From: Vallicoccus soli
GTDB taxonomy: Bacteria; Actinomycetota; Actinomycetes; Motilibacterales; Motilibacteraceae
Direction: 5' to 3'
DNA length: 64,000 bases
Assembly: GCF_003594885.1 (NCBI RefSeq)
Contig: NZ_QZEZ01000002.1
Span: 310,001 to 374,000, forward strand
A program made the translations under genes and the position numbers. The first letter of the stretch is position 1, and each line of letters starts with the position of its first letter. Of this stretch, positions 1 to 8,648 are shown in pieces. The notes under the pieces were generated by a model, which worked only from the letters and a program-made list of their open reading frames with translations, was not told the origin of the DNA and did not search any database.

Positions 1-163
1 GCAGCACCACCTGGGCGACGCCGCGCTCGCGCAGCTCGCGCCACGTCTCGCCGAGCCACGACTCGGCGTCGGCCTGCGTCGGGAAGCCCTCGCGCGGCAG
101 TCCCGGGTCGTCCACCTCGGCGCCCTCGGGCGTCTCGTAGCGCCAGGTCCACGACGTCGCCAC
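1..163 (-). CDS. small hypothetical protein, 3' end outside window
   Basis: A GTG start at 161-163 on the minus strand opens a frame beginning MATSWTWRYETPEGAEVDD that runs off the left edge, so only the first 54 residues are visible. A strong Shine-Dalgarno (GGAGGAG) sits about 7 nt before the start. The acidic, Trp-rich start resembles short actinobacterial hypothetical proteins of roughly 80-110 residues that I recall only as conserved and of unknown role. No catalytic motif is visible. It is divergent from cobU, with about 110 bp between the two starts. Confidence 0.7.
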   Translation of the reverse strand, partial: MATSWTWRYETPEGAEVDDPGLPREGFPTQADAESWLGETWRELRERGVAQVVL

Positions 164-276
164 GGCTGCTCCTCCCCGCCGGGCGCCGGCGCGCCCGCGC
201 GCCGGCCACTGTGCCAGAGCCGGCGGCGGGCGGCCCGCGGGAGGATGGGGGCCCGGCGAGGAGACGGAGGTGGGCC

Positions 277-1413
277 GTGGAGGTCGTCCTGCTCGGCACG
301 GGCGGCGCCGCCGGCTGCCCGCGCCCGACGTGCGCGTGCCCGACGTGCTCGGCCCTGCGGCAGCGGGGGGCGTGGCACGGTCCGACCGCCGTCCTGGTGG
401 ACGGCGCCCTGCTGCTCGGCGGCGGGCCGCACGTGGTCGCGGCCGCCGCGCGCGCGGGGCGCTCCCTGGCCGGGCTGGGCCGGGTCGTCGCGCTGCCGGG
501 CACCGCGGGCGCACCGGCCCCGGTCGCCCCGGTGCCGCCGCACGCGCTGCGCCAGCCGGCGCCCGGCGTCGTCGACGTGCGCGGCCCGGACGGCGACCGG
601 CTGCTGCTCGCCGCCGCACCGCTCGGCCCCCCCGTCCTCGACGCGACGGCCGGGGCCGCGTACGACGTCGTGGTGCTCGCCCTCCCGCTCGCCGCGGCGG
701 TCCCCGCCCTCGCGGCGCTGCGCGCCTCCGGCGCGGCCGCGCCGCGCACCCGCGTGGTGCTCGCCGGCCTGGACCACGACGCCCCGCCGCCGGACGAGCT
801 GGCGCGCCGGGCCCGCGCGTGGGGCGTGCAGGTCGGTGAGGACGGCCTCGTGGTGGGCGGCCCCGCGGCACCGCCCCGGCCGCACCGGGTCCTCGTCCTC
901 GGCGGGGCGCGCTCCGGCAAGTCGCTGGAGGCCGAGCGGCGCCTGGGCGCCGAGCCGCGCGTGCGCTACGTCGCCACCGCGCCGGACCGCCCGGGCGACG
1001 CCGAGTGGGCCGAGCGGGTCGCCGCGCACCGCGCCCGGCGGCCGCCCGGCTGGCGCACCACCGAGACGTCCGACGTCGCCGGGGCGCTCGCCGTGCCCGG
1101 GCCTCCGCTGCTCGTCGACTGCCTCGGGCTCTGGCTCACCGGCGTGGTCGACGGCGCCGGGCCGGGGGCCTGGGACGGCGACCCCGCGGCCCGCGAGCGG
1201 GTGCGCCGGCGGGTCGACGAGCTCGTCACCGCCTGGTCGGGCGCCGCCGCTCCCGTCGTCGCGGTGAGCAACGAGGTCGGCAGCGGCGTCGTCCCGGCCA
1301 CCGCGTCGGGACGGCTGTTCCGCGACGAGCTCGGACGGCTCAACGCGCTCGTCGCCGCGGCGAGCGACGAGGTGCTGCTCGTCGTGGCCGGGCAGGCCCT
1401 GCGCCTGCGCTGA
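277..1413 (+). CDS. cobU: bifunctional adenosylcobinamide kinase / adenosylcobinamide-phosphate guanylyltransferase with degenerate N-terminal MBL-like domain
   Basis: The C-terminal half (from about residue 205) is CobU/CobP, which phosphorylates adenosylcobinamide and then adds GMP from GTP during nucleotide-loop assembly of cobalamin. The P-loop GGARSGKS and downstream VSNEVGSGVVP are seen directly. The N-terminal ~200 residues begin EVVLLGTGGAAGCPRP and keep a CxCxxC cluster (CACPTC) as in PhnP-type metallo-beta-lactamase folds, but no HxHxDH metal motif follows. GTG at 277 is preferred over the upstream in-frame codon at 211 because GGAGG lies about 6 nt before it and it begins exactly at the conserved strand. 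378 aa. It is followed 24 bp later by cobT. A 400-residue reading is possible but would add an arginine-rich tail lacking support. Confidence 0.88.
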   Translation: MEVVLLGTGGAAGCPRPTCACPTCSALRQRGAWHGPTAVLVDGALLLGGGPHVVAAAARAGRSLAGLGRVVALPGTAGAPAPVAPVPPHALRQPAPGVVDVRGPDGDRLLLAAAPLGPPVLDATAGAAYDVVVLALPLAAAVPALAALRASGAAAPRTRVVLAGLDHDAPPPDELARRARAWGVQVGEDGLVVGGPAAPPRPHRVLVLGGARSGKSLEAERRLGAEPRVRYVATAPDRPGDAEWAERVAAHRARRPPGWRTTETSDVAGALAVPGPPLLVDCLGLWLTGVVDGAGPGAWDGDPAARERVRRRVDELVTAWSGAAAPVVAVSNEVGSGVVPATASGRLFRDELGRLNALVAAASDEVLLVVAGQALRLR

Positions 1414-1423
1414 GCGGGGCCCC

Positions 1424-1429
1424 TAGGCT
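1424..1429 (+). promoter_or_regulatory. -10 element of a leaderless cobT promoter
   Basis: TAGGCT lies 8 nt before the cobT GTG, with no Shine-Dalgarno between. This matches the spacing seen at many starts in the window and suggests that cobT can be transcribed separately from cobU as a leaderless mRNA. Confidence 0.5.
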
Positions 1430-1437
1430 CGGCGCCC

Positions 1438-2577
1438 GTGACCGACACCCCCGCCCCCCCGGAGCAGCCCGAGCACGGGGCGGCCGCGGCGCCGGAGGGC
1501 GCCGGCGGCGCCACCGCCCTCGTCGACCTCGACCGGCTGTCCCAGTCGGTGCGGCGCCCGGACGAGGGCGCGCGCACCGCGGCCCGCGAGCGCCAGGGCG
1601 CGCTCATCAAGCCCGCGGGGGCGCTCGGGCGCCTGGAGGAGCTGTCGGTCTGGCTGGCCGGCGCCCAGGGCGCGAGCCCCCCGCGGCCGCTGGAGCGGGT
1701 GCGCGTCGTCGTCTTCGCCGGCGACCACGGCATCGCCCGGGCCGGCGTCTCGGCGTACCCGCCCGAGGTCACCGCGCAGATGGTGGCGGGGATCCTCGCC
1801 GGGTCGGCGGCCGTCAGCGTCCTCGCCCGCACCCTCGGCGCGTCGGTGCGCGTGGTGGACATGGCCGTCGACGCGGACACGCCGCCCGAGGTGTCCGCGC
1901 ACAAGGTGCGCCGCGGCTCGGGCCGCATCGACGTCGAGGACGCCCTGACCCGCGGCGAGGCGGAGGCCGCCTTCCGGGCCGGCATGCAGGTCGCCGACGA
2001 GGAGGTCGACGCCGGCGCGGACCTGCTGGTCCCCGGGGACATGGGGATCGGCAACACCACGCCCGCGGCGGTGCTCACGGGGGTGCTCACGGCCAACGAC
2101 GCGGCCACCGTCATGGGCCGCGGCACGGGCATCGACGACCGCACGTGGATGGTGAAGTGCGCCGCGGTGCGCGACGCGATGCGCCGCACCCGCGCGGTGC
2201 TGGGCGACCCGGTGCAGGTGCTGGCGACGGGCGGCGGGGCGGACATCGCGGCGATGGCCGGCTTCCTCGTGCAGGCCGCCGCCCGGCGCACCCCGGTGCT
2301 CCTCGACGGGGTCGTCAGCGGCGCGGCGGCGCTCGTCGGGCAGCGGGTGTCGTACCGGGCCGTGGACTGGTGGCAGGCCGGGCACCTGTCGACGGAGCCC
2401 GCGCACCGCAAGGCGCTCGACCGGCTCTCGCTGGTGCCGCTCGTCGACCAGGGCCTGCGGCTCGGCGAGGGCACCGGCGCGCTGCTGGCGCTGCCGCTGC
2501 TGCGCGCAGCGCAGGCGACGCTCGCCGAGATGGCGACGTTCGAGGAGGCGGGGGTCTCCGGCCCCGCGGCGGGGTGA
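1438..2577 (+). CDS. cobT: nicotinate-nucleotide--dimethylbenzimidazole phosphoribosyltransferase
   Basis: CobT transfers phosphoribose from nicotinate mononucleotide to dimethylbenzimidazole, giving alpha-ribazole phosphate for the lower ligand of cobalamin. The 379-aa product shows [26 protein letters not shown], and the catalytic-glutamate region [15 protein letters not shown] near the C-terminus, all family hallmarks. A Pro/Ala-rich stretch of about 25 residues precedes the conserved domain. The GTG start has a TAGGCT hexamer 8 nt upstream and no Shine-Dalgarno, consistent with leaderless initiation. The stop overlaps the cobS start by 4 bp (GTGA), implying translational coupling. Confidence 0.96.
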   Translation: MTDTPAPPEQPEHGAAAAPEGAGGATALVDLDRLSQSVRRPDEGARTAARERQGALIKPAGALGRLEELSVWLAGAQGASPPRPLERVRVVVFAGDHGIARAGVSAYPPEVTAQMVAGILAGSAAVSVLARTLGASVRVVDMAVDADTPPEVSAHKVRRGSGRIDVEDALTRGEAEAAFRAGMQVADEEVDAGADLLVPGDMGIGNTTPAAVLTGVLTANDAATVMGRGTGIDDRTWMVKCAAVRDAMRRTRAVLGDPVQVLATGGGADIAAMAGFLVQAAARRTPVLLDGVVSGAAALVGQRVSYRAVDWWQAGHLSTEPAHRKALDRLSLVPLVDQGLRLGEGTGALLALPLLRAAQATLAEMATFEEAGVSGPAAG

Positions 2578-3365
2578 GGGGCGCCCGGCTGGCCCTCGGC
2601 CTGCTGACCGTCGTCCCCGCAGGGGCGCCGCCGGTCGACCGGCGCACCGCCGCCGCGGCCATGCTCTGGGCACCGGCGCTGGGGCTCGCCCTCGGCGCGG
2701 CGCTGCTCGCGGGCGGGGCGGCCCTCGGGCTGCTCGGGCTGGGTCCCGCGCTGCTCGCCGTCGCCGGCATGGCCGGGCTCGCCCTGCTCACGCGGGGGCT
2801 GCACCTCGACGGCCTGGCCGACACCGCCGACGGCCTGGGCAGCGGGCGGCCCGCCGAGGGCGCGCTGGAGGTCATGCGCCGCTCCGACGTCGGTCCCTTC
2901 GGCGTCGTCGTGCTCGTGCTCGTGCTCCTGGCCGACGCGGCCGCCCTCGCCCAGCTCGTCGCCGCCGGCTGGGGCCCCCTCGCCGCCCTCGCCCCCGCGG
3001 CGGGGCGCCTCGCCCTGCCGCTGGCCTGCCGCGCCGGGGTGCCCGCGGCGCGGCCCGGCGGCCTGGGCGCGCTCGTGGCCGGGTCCGTGCCGCGTCCGGC
3101 GGCGGCCGCCGCCGCGCTGGGCACCGCCGGGGCGCTCGCGGCGGCCGGCGCGCTCGCCGGCGCGGCGACCGGCGCGGGCGGCGCCCTGCACGGCGCCCTC
3201 GCCGGGGCCGCCGCCGCCGCCGCGGGCGCCGCCGCGGCGCTGGTGCTGCTCCGCCGGTGCGTGCGCCGGCTCGGCGGGACGACGGGCGACGTGCTCGGCG
3301 CGTGCGTCGAGACGGCCCAGTGCGCCGCGCTCGTGGCCCTCGTCGCCGTCGTCGCCGCTCCGTAG
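2574..3365 (+). CDS. cobS: adenosylcobinamide-GDP ribazoletransferase (cobalamin synthase)
   Basis: CobS is the integral membrane enzyme joining adenosylcobinamide-GDP to alpha-ribazole, the last assembly step of the pathway. The family signature [16 protein letters not shown] is present around residue 78, followed by [12 protein letters not shown]; most of the remainder is Ala/Leu/Gly-rich membrane helices. GTG at 2574 overlaps the cobT stop by 4 bp; the start is chosen on that overlap and the expected length (263 aa, family about 250-260). The stop codon lies immediately before a putative iron box controlling the next gene. Confidence 0.94.
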   Translation: MRGARLALGLLTVVPAGAPPVDRRTAAAAMLWAPALGLALGAALLAGGAALGLLGLGPALLAVAGMAGLALLTRGLHLDGLADTADGLGSGRPAEGALEVMRRSDVGPFGVVVLVLVLLADAAALAQLVAAGWGPLAALAPAAGRLALPLACRAGVPAARPGGLGALVAGSVPRPAAAAAALGTAGALAAAGALAGAATGAGGALHGALAGAAAAAAGAAAALVLLRRCVRRLGGTTGDVLGACVETAQCAALVALVAVVAAP

Positions 3366-3366
3366 G

Positions 3367-3385
3367 TTAGGGTCGCCTTCCCTAC
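3367..3385. promoter_or_regulatory. putative DtxR/IdeR-type iron box
   Basis: The 19-bp site TTAGGGTCGCCTTCCCTAC matches 14 of 19 positions of the iron-box consensus TTAGGTTAGSCTAACCTAA as I recall it. It contains the inverted repeat TAGGG-N7-CCCTA and lies 28 bp before a siderophore-binding lipoprotein gene, the expected type of target. A TACTCT hexamer overlapping its right end could be the -10. Confidence 0.6.
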
Positions 3386-3412
3386 TCTGACGACGAGACG
3401 GAGCACCCCCGC

Positions 3413-4408
3413 ATGACCCTGCGCCTCGCCCTCCGGGCGACCGCCGCCGCAGCGGCGGCCCTGCTGGCCCTCGCCGGCTGCAGCACCGGCTCGGAGGAGC
3501 CGGAGGCCGAGGCCACCGCGGCCGCCGGTGCCGACGGCTTCCCCGTCACGGTCGCCACCGCCTTCGGCGACGTCACCGTCGAGGAGGAGCCGCAGCGGGT
3601 CGTCGCGCTGGGCTGGTCCGACGCCGAGACCGCGCTCGCGCTGGGCGTCCAGCCCGTCGGGGCCACCGACTGGCTCGGGTTCGGCGGCGAGGGCGTCGGC
3701 CCGTGGGCCGAGGGCCTCTACGAGGAGGCGCCGGAGATCCTCCCGACGACCGACCTCGACCCCGAGGCCGTCGCGGCGCTGCAGCCGGACCTCATCCTCG
3801 ACACCCGCCAGGACGGCGACCAGGCGCGCTACGACGCCCTGTCGCAGATCGCGCCGGTCGTCGGCCCGCCCGAGGGCGTCATCGAGTACGGCACGACCTG
3901 GCAGCAGCAGGTCGACCTCGTCGCGCAGGCCCTCGGCCGCACCGAGGAGGGCGAGCAGCTCACCGAGGAGACCGAGGCCGCGATCGCCGAGGCGCGCGAG
4001 GCGCACCCCGGGTTCGAGGGCACCGAGGTCGCCGTCGGCGCCTACTTCGCCGGCCAGTACGGCGCGTACGTCCGCGGCGACTCGCGCGTCGACCTCATGG
4101 AGCAGCTCGGGTTCACCAACTCCCCCGAGGTCGAGGCGCTGGCCGACGGCAGCTCCTTCTACGTCAACGTGGCGCGCGAGCGGCTGGACGTGCTCGACGC
4201 CGACCTGAGCGTGGTGTTCCCCATCGGCGACGTCGTCGAGGAGCTGCGCGGCGACGAGCTGCTCCAGGGCATCGGCTCGGCGCAGGCGGGCCGCCTGGTG
4301 GTCCTGGAGGACCCGGCGCTGGTCAACGCGTTCTCCAGCGGGTCCGCGCTCGGCATCCGGTACGCCGTCGAGGAGGCGGTGCCGCTCTTCGCGCAGGCGC
4401 TCGCCTGA
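3413..4408 (+). CDS. iron-siderophore ABC transporter substrate-binding lipoprotein
   Basis: A 331-aa class III periplasmic-binding (FecB/FepB-like) protein. Residues 1-21 form a lipoprotein signal ending in LLALAGC, so Cys-22 should be lipidated and the protein anchored outside the membrane. The mature part begins with a Glu-rich linker, then TVATAFGDVTVEEEPQRVVALGW, typical of siderophore receptors, and TDLDPEAVAALQPDLIL. The ATG has GGAG about 8 nt upstream. No permease or ATPase gene follows (the next gene is convergent), so it must work with components encoded elsewhere. The iron-box-like site upstream predicts repression when iron is ample. The siderophore cannot be told from sequence. 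Confidence 0.9.
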   Translation: MTLRLALRATAAAAAALLALAGCSTGSEEPEAEATAAAGADGFPVTVATAFGDVTVEEEPQRVVALGWSDAETALALGVQPVGATDWLGFGGEGVGPWAEGLYEEAPEILPTTDLDPEAVAALQPDLILDTRQDGDQARYDALSQIAPVVGPPEGVIEYGTTWQQQVDLVAQALGRTEEGEQLTEETEAAIAEAREAHPGFEGTEVAVGAYFAGQYGAYVRGDSRVDLMEQLGFTNSPEVEALADGSSFYVNVARERLDVLDADLSVVFPIGDVVEELRGDELLQGIGSAQAGRLVVLEDPALVNAFSSGSALGIRYAVEEAVPLFAQALA

Positions 4409-4442
4409 GGCACCCGCCGCCGGGGTGCCCGGGGCGAGCCCC
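4409..4442. terminator. hairpin pair between convergent genes
   Basis: GGCACCC/GGGTGCC (4409-4415 with 4423-4429) is followed by GGGGC-GA-GCCCC (4431-4442). GC hairpins without a T-run, placed between convergent stops, are typical of actinobacterial termination. Confidence 0.45.
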
Positions 4443-4453
4443 CGGGGCGCCCC

Positions 4454-5839
4454 TCAGGAGTCGAAGCCGAGCCCGAGGGCGTCCATCGTCCGCAGCCACG
4501 GCCCGCGCCGCCCGCCCCGGCGGTCGGCGCGGGCCAGGGCGCGCCGGGTGAGCTGGATGCCGGCCCACGCCAGCGGCTCGGGCGGGAACGGCACCGGCTT
4601 GCGGCGGACCATGCCGAGGCGGGTGCGCTCGGTGGGCTCCCCCGCGAGCAGGTCGAGCACCACCTGCGCGCCGAAGCGGGTCGCTCCGACGCCCAGCCCG
4701 GTGTAGCCCGCGGAGTAGGCGACCCGCCCGCCCGCGGCGGTGCCGAAGAAGGCGCTGAAGCGCGAGCACGTGTCGATCGCCCCGCCCCAGCGGTGGGTGA
4801 AGCGCACGTCCTCCAGCTGCGGGAACGTCTCCCGGAAGTGCCGCGCCAGCGTGGCGTAGGTGCGGTGGTCGTGGTCGTGGTCCGCGGAGACCCGCCCGCC
4901 GAAGCGGTAGACCGCGTCCCACCCGCCCCACAGCACCCGGTCGTCCGGCGTCAGCCGGTAGTAGTGGAACTGGTTGCCCGCGTCGGCCAGGCCCTGCCGG
5001 TGGTGCCAGCCCAGCGCCGCGCGCTGCTGCGGGGCCAGCGGCTCGGTCGCGAGCACGTAGTCGTACACCGGCACGGTGAACGGGCGGGCCCGGCGCAGCA
5101 GCGACGGGAAGGCGTTGGTGCCCAGCGCCACGCGCTCCGCCCGCAACGTCCCGTACGGAGTCCGCAGCAGCGTCCCGTCGAGGGCGGTCACGGGGGTCCG
5201 CTCGTGCAGGCGCACCCCGCGCTCGAGGCACGCCCGGCGCAGCCCCCAGGCCAGCCGGGCGGGGTCGACGAGCGCGGCGCCGCGGCGGTCCCACAGCCCG
5301 GCGAGGTACGTGGGCGAGTCCACCTCGGCCCGCACGGCGTCGCGGTCGAGCAGCACGACGTCGGGGTCGTCGAGCGCGGCCGCGTCCTCGCGCAGCCCCT
5401 GCTCCTGCCACGGCGCGACGGCGACGTCGAGCTGGCCGGTGCGCTCCCACCCGCAGTCGATGCCCAGCCGGCGCACGTCCGCCTCGAGGCCGTCGAGGTT
5501 CTCCCGGCCGAGCCGGGCGAGCAGCGGGTACTCCTCGCCGAAGCGCTCGACGCCGTTGCGGTAGCCGTGGGTCAGGCTGTCGGCGACGAAGCCGCCGTTG
5601 CGCCCGGACGCCGCCCACGCCACCTCGTGCCCCTCGAGCAGGACGACGTCGCGGGCCGGGTCGCGCTCCTTGGCGAGCAGGGCGGTCCAGAGCCCGGAGA
5701 AGCCGCCGCCGACGACGGCGAGGTCGCAGCGGGCGTCGCCCACGAGGGCCGGCGCGGGGTCCGGCCGGTCGGGGCGGTCCAGCCAGAGGACGGCGGGCTC
5801 GGCGTCGGCGAGGGCGCGCAGGGGGTCCACCCGCCGCAT
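4454..5839 (-). CDS. FAD-dependent oxidoreductase (DAO family, gamma-glutamylputrescine oxidase-like)
   Basis: A 461-aa flavoprotein of the D-amino-acid oxidase superfamily. The dinucleotide site DLAVVGGGFSGLWTALLAKE is at about residues 39-58, the second ADP-binding element VVLLEGHEVAWAASGRNGGF follows, and a C-terminal FAD contact region (GGRVAYSAGYTGLGVG) is near residue 370. Members oxidise secondary or primary amines such as glutamylputrescine, sarcosine or dimethylglycine, producing H2O2; the substrate here is not determinable. ATG at 5839 has no clear Shine-Dalgarno. It lies 31 bp downstream of gcvT on the same strand, so the pair is probably co-transcribed, hinting at an amine whose methyl or one-carbon unit goes to folate. 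Confidence 0.85.
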   Translation of the reverse strand: MRRVDPLRALADAEPAVLWLDRPDRPDPAPALVGDARCDLAVVGGGFSGLWTALLAKERDPARDVVLLEGHEVAWAASGRNGGFVADSLTHGYRNGVERFGEEYPLLARLGRENLDGLEADVRRLGIDCGWERTGQLDVAVAPWQEQGLREDAAALDDPDVVLLDRDAVRAEVDSPTYLAGLWDRRGAALVDPARLAWGLRRACLERGVRLHERTPVTALDGTLLRTPYGTLRAERVALGTNAFPSLLRRARPFTVPVYDYVLATEPLAPQQRAALGWHHRQGLADAGNQFHYYRLTPDDRVLWGGWDAVYRFGGRVSADHDHDHRTYATLARHFRETFPQLEDVRFTHRWGGAIDTCSRFSAFFGTAAGGRVAYSAGYTGLGVGATRFGAQVVLDLLAGEPTERTRLGMVRRKPVPFPPEPLAWAGIQLTRRALARADRRGGRRGPWLRTMDALGLGFDS

Positions 5840-5870
5840 CCTGCCGCGCCGCCGCGCCCCGCGGGCGGGG

Positions 5871-6968
5871 TCAGCGCACGTGCGAGGGCACGAAGGGCGG
5901 CTTGACGACGCGGAAGCGCGAGGTGCGGCCCCGCACGTCGACCGCCACCTCGTCGTCGAGGCCCACCGCGGCGTCGAGCAGGGCCAGCCCGATGCCCTGC
6001 TTGAGCGTCGGCGAGAAGGTGCCGCTCGTGACGGAGCCGACCTCGGCGCCGTCGCGGGTGACGGCCATGCCCGGGCGCGGGATGCCCCGGTCGAGGGCGG
6101 CCAGGCCGCGCAGCCGGCGCCCCGGGCCGGCCGCGCGCTCGGCGAGCAGCACCTCGCGGCCCCAGAAGGCGGGCTTGTCCCAGCCCACGGCCCAGGAGGC
6201 GCCGGCCTGCACGGGCGTGGTGCCCAGGGTCAGGTCCTGCCCGTGCAGCGGGTAGCCCATCTCGGTGCGCAGCGTGTCGCGGGCGCCGAGCCCGCACGGG
6301 CGCACCCCCTCGACCGAGGCCAGCACCGCGTCCCACAGCGCCGCGGCGGCCTCGACCGGGGTGACGAGCTCGTACCCGCGCTCGCCGGTGTAGCCCGTGC
6401 GGCAGACGGTGACGGCGGCGCCGCTCCACCCCGCGTCCTGGAACGACATGTAGCCGTGCCCGTGCGGCAGCCCGAGCGCGGTCAGCACCTCGTCCGCGCG
6501 CGGGCCCTGCACCGCGAGGACCGCGAAGTCGCGGTGCCGGTCGACGACGTCGACGCCGGCGGGGGCCGCAGCGCGCAGCCGCGCGAGCAGGCCCGCGGTG
6601 TTGGCCGCGTTCGGCACGAGGAAGACCTCCTCGTCCGAGCGGACGTACGCGATGAGGTCGTCGACGACCCCGCCGGACGCGTCGTCGCAGGCGAGGGTGT
6701 ACTGCGCCCGGCCGGCCGGGACCCCGCCCAGCGCGCCGGTGAGGCAGCGGTCCAGGAACGCGACGGCCCCCGGGCCGCGGACGTCGGCCTTGCCGAGGTG
6801 GCTCACGTCGAAGACGCCGACGCCCTCGCGCACCGCGGTGTGCTCCTCGACGACGCCCGCGTACTGGATCGGCATCTCCCAGCCGCCGAAGTCGCCGGTG
6901 CGGGCGCCGAGCGCGACGTGCCGGTCGTGCAGGGGCGAGCGCAGCAGGTCCGTCACCGGGTCCGTCAC
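5871..6968 (-). CDS. gcvT: glycine cleavage system aminomethyltransferase (T protein)
   Basis: GcvT releases ammonia from the aminomethyl-lipoyl H protein and passes the methylene group to tetrahydrofolate. The 365-aa product starts [20 protein letters not shown], has [17 protein letters not shown], the catalytic-aspartate region [11 protein letters not shown], and [12 protein letters not shown], with the C-terminal beta-barrel ending in FVPSHVR. GTG at 6968 is chosen because TAGCGT lies 7 nt upstream, the leaderless spacing used throughout this window; a second GTG at 6956 is possible. gcvH and gcvP are not in the window. lipA/lipB at 26-27.7 kb and lpdA at 13.6 kb supply cofactor and E3 for the same system. 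Confidence 0.95.
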   Translation of the reverse strand: MTDPVTDLLRSPLHDRHVALGARTGDFGGWEMPIQYAGVVEEHTAVREGVGVFDVSHLGKADVRGPGAVAFLDRCLTGALGGVPAGRAQYTLACDDASGGVVDDLIAYVRSDEEVFLVPNAANTAGLLARLRAAAPAGVDVVDRHRDFAVLAVQGPRADEVLTALGLPHGHGYMSFQDAGWSGAAVTVCRTGYTGERGYELVTPVEAAAALWDAVLASVEGVRPCGLGARDTLRTEMGYPLHGQDLTLGTTPVQAGASWAVGWDKPAFWGREVLLAERAAGPGRRLRGLAALDRGIPRPGMAVTRDGAEVGSVTSGTFSPTLKQGIGLALLDAAVGLDDEVAVDVRGRTSRFRVVKPPFVPSHVR

Positions 6969-6975
6969 GACCCGG

Positions 6976-6985
6976 ACGCTAGCAT
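6976..6985. promoter_or_regulatory. overlapping divergent -10 elements for gcvT and the aminopeptidase
   Basis: ACGCTAGCAT contains TAGCGT on the minus strand (7 nt before the gcvT GTG) and TAGCAT on the plus strand (8 nt before the aminopeptidase GTG). The two hexamers share their TA at 6980-6981, so the promoters should be mutually exclusive. Confidence 0.55.
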
Positions 6986-6993
6986 CGCCCACC

Positions 6994-8511
6994 GTGACCA
7001 GCCTGACGCTCACCAGCTCCTCCGCCGCGGGCCTGCGGGTCGACGCCGTCGTCGTCGGCGTCGCCGAGGGACCGCGCGGGCCCGTGCTCGCGCCGGGCTC
7101 GGCCGACGTCGAGGGCGCCTTCCCCGGCGGCCTCGCCAAGGTCCTGCCCGCGCTCGGCGCCACCGGCGCCGCCGGCGAGGTGGTGCGCACCGCGTCGCTG
7201 GGCGCGCTGCGGGCCCCGGTGCTCGTCGCCGTCGGCCTCGGGGCGGCGCCGGGCCGCGGGGGGTCGTACGACCCCGAGGCCCTGCGCCGCGCGGCCGGCG
7301 CCGCGGTCCGCGAGCTGGCCGGCACCGCGCGCGTCGGGCTGGCGCTGCCCGCCGAGGACGCCGGCGCCGTCGCGGCCGTCGCCGAGGGCGCGCTCCTGGG
7401 GGGCTACGCCTACCTGCGCTACCGCACGGCCTCGCTCGAGCGGCACAAGCCGCCGGTGGAGGCGGTCACCCTCGTCACGCCCGTCGCCCGCGAGCGCGCC
7501 GCGCGCCAGGCGGTCGAGCGGGCCACCGCGCTCGCCGCGGCCGTGCACCTGTGCCGCGACCTCGTCAACGCCCCGCCGTCCGACCTGCCGCCGGCGGCCC
7601 TGGCCGCCGAGGCGCAGCGCGTGGCCGAGGGCCGCGCCCTCGAGGTCACCGTCCTCGACGAGCGCGCGCTCAAGCGGGGGAGGTACGGCGGCATCCTCGG
7701 CGTCGGGCAGGGCTCGGCCAACCCGCCGCGGCTGGTGCGCCTCGCCTACCGGCACCCCGAGGCGCAGGTCCACCTCGCGATCGTCGGCAAGGGCATCACC
7801 TTCGACTCCGGCGGCCTGTCGCTCAAGCCGCCGCAGTCGATGGAGTGGATGAAGTCCGACATGGGCGGCGCCGCGGCCGTGCTCGCCACGATGGCGGCCG
7901 TCGCGGACCTCGGCCCCGCCGTCGACGTCACCGGCTGGATGCCGATCGCCGAGAACATGCCGTCGGGCACCGCCCAGCGCCCCTCCGACGTGCTGACCAT
8001 GCGCGGCGGCACGACCGTCGAGGTGCTGAACACCGACGCCGAGGGTCGCCTCGTGCTCGCCGACGCCATCGTGGACGCCAGCAGCGAGTCCCCCGACCTC
8101 ATCGTCGACGCCGCGACGCTCACCGGCGCGCAGCTCGTCGCCCTCGGCAGCCGTACCGCGGCGATCATGAGCAACCGCGACGGCCTGCGCGAGGCGCTGC
8201 ACGGCGTCGCGACCCGCGCCGGCGAGGCCATGTGGCCGATGCCGCTGCCGCCGGAGCTGCGCCGGTCCATGGACTCGCAGGTCGCCGACATCGCCAACAT
8301 GGGCGACCGGTACGGCGGCATGCTCGTCGCGGGGCTCTTCCTGCAGGAGTTCGTCGGCGAGGGCATCCCCTGGGCGCACCTCGACATCGCGGGCCCTGCC
8401 TGGAACGACGGCGAGCCGTTCGGCTACACGCCGAAGGGCGGCACCGGCGCGGCGGTGCGCACGCTCGTCGCGCTCGCCGAGGACCTCGCGAGCGGGGCCG
8501 TCGCGGTCTGA
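6994..8511 (+). CDS. pepA: leucyl aminopeptidase (M17 family)
   Basis: A 505-aa two-metal cytosolic aminopeptidase. The C-terminal catalytic domain carries [18 protein letters not shown] with the metal-binding Lys and Asp, [11 protein letters not shown], and the M17 signature NTDAEGRL (about residues 346-353). The first ~170 residues form the less conserved N-terminal domain expected of the family. GTG at 6994 fits family length and has TAGCAT 8 nt upstream with no Shine-Dalgarno, so it is probably leaderless. It is divergent from gcvT with only 25 bp between start codons. Probable role is peptide turnover; PepA proteins in some bacteria also bind DNA, but nothing here indicates that. Confidence 0.95.
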   Translation: MTSLTLTSSSAAGLRVDAVVVGVAEGPRGPVLAPGSADVEGAFPGGLAKVLPALGATGAAGEVVRTASLGALRAPVLVAVGLGAAPGRGGSYDPEALRRAAGAAVRELAGTARVGLALPAEDAGAVAAVAEGALLGGYAYLRYRTASLERHKPPVEAVTLVTPVARERAARQAVERATALAAAVHLCRDLVNAPPSDLPPAALAAEAQRVAEGRALEVTVLDERALKRGRYGGILGVGQGSANPPRLVRLAYRHPEAQVHLAIVGKGITFDSGGLSLKPPQSMEWMKSDMGGAAAVLATMAAVADLGPAVDVTGWMPIAENMPSGTAQRPSDVLTMRGGTTVEVLNTDAEGRLVLADAIVDASSESPDLIVDAATLTGAQLVALGSRTAAIMSNRDGLREALHGVATRAGEAMWPMPLPPELRRSMDSQVADIANMGDRYGGMLVAGLFLQEFVGEGIPWAHLDIAGPAWNDGEPFGYTPKGGTGAAVRTLVALAEDLASGAVAV

Positions 8512-8648
8512 CGGCTGAGCAGCGCGGGCCGCGGCCCGCGCGCACTTGAGCACGGTCTACTCACGACCGGGGTGCGCCCCCGGTGGTCCAGTGGGTGCTG
8601 CCGGCGGGACACGCCGCCGGCGGCAGCCCCAGGACCGAAGGACCGAGC

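Noticed and set aside
164..276. Cobalamin riboswitch upstream of cobU
   Set aside because: No B12-box-like or other conserved riboswitch element is present; the interval is short and GC-rich.
6969..6993. Glycine riboswitch upstream of gcvT
   Set aside because: Only 25 bp separate the gcvT and aminopeptidase starts, far too little for a glycine aptamer.
5598..8549. Plus-strand frame of about 980 codons
   Set aside because: It is antisense to gcvT and out of frame with the aminopeptidase, whose motifs lie in another frame.
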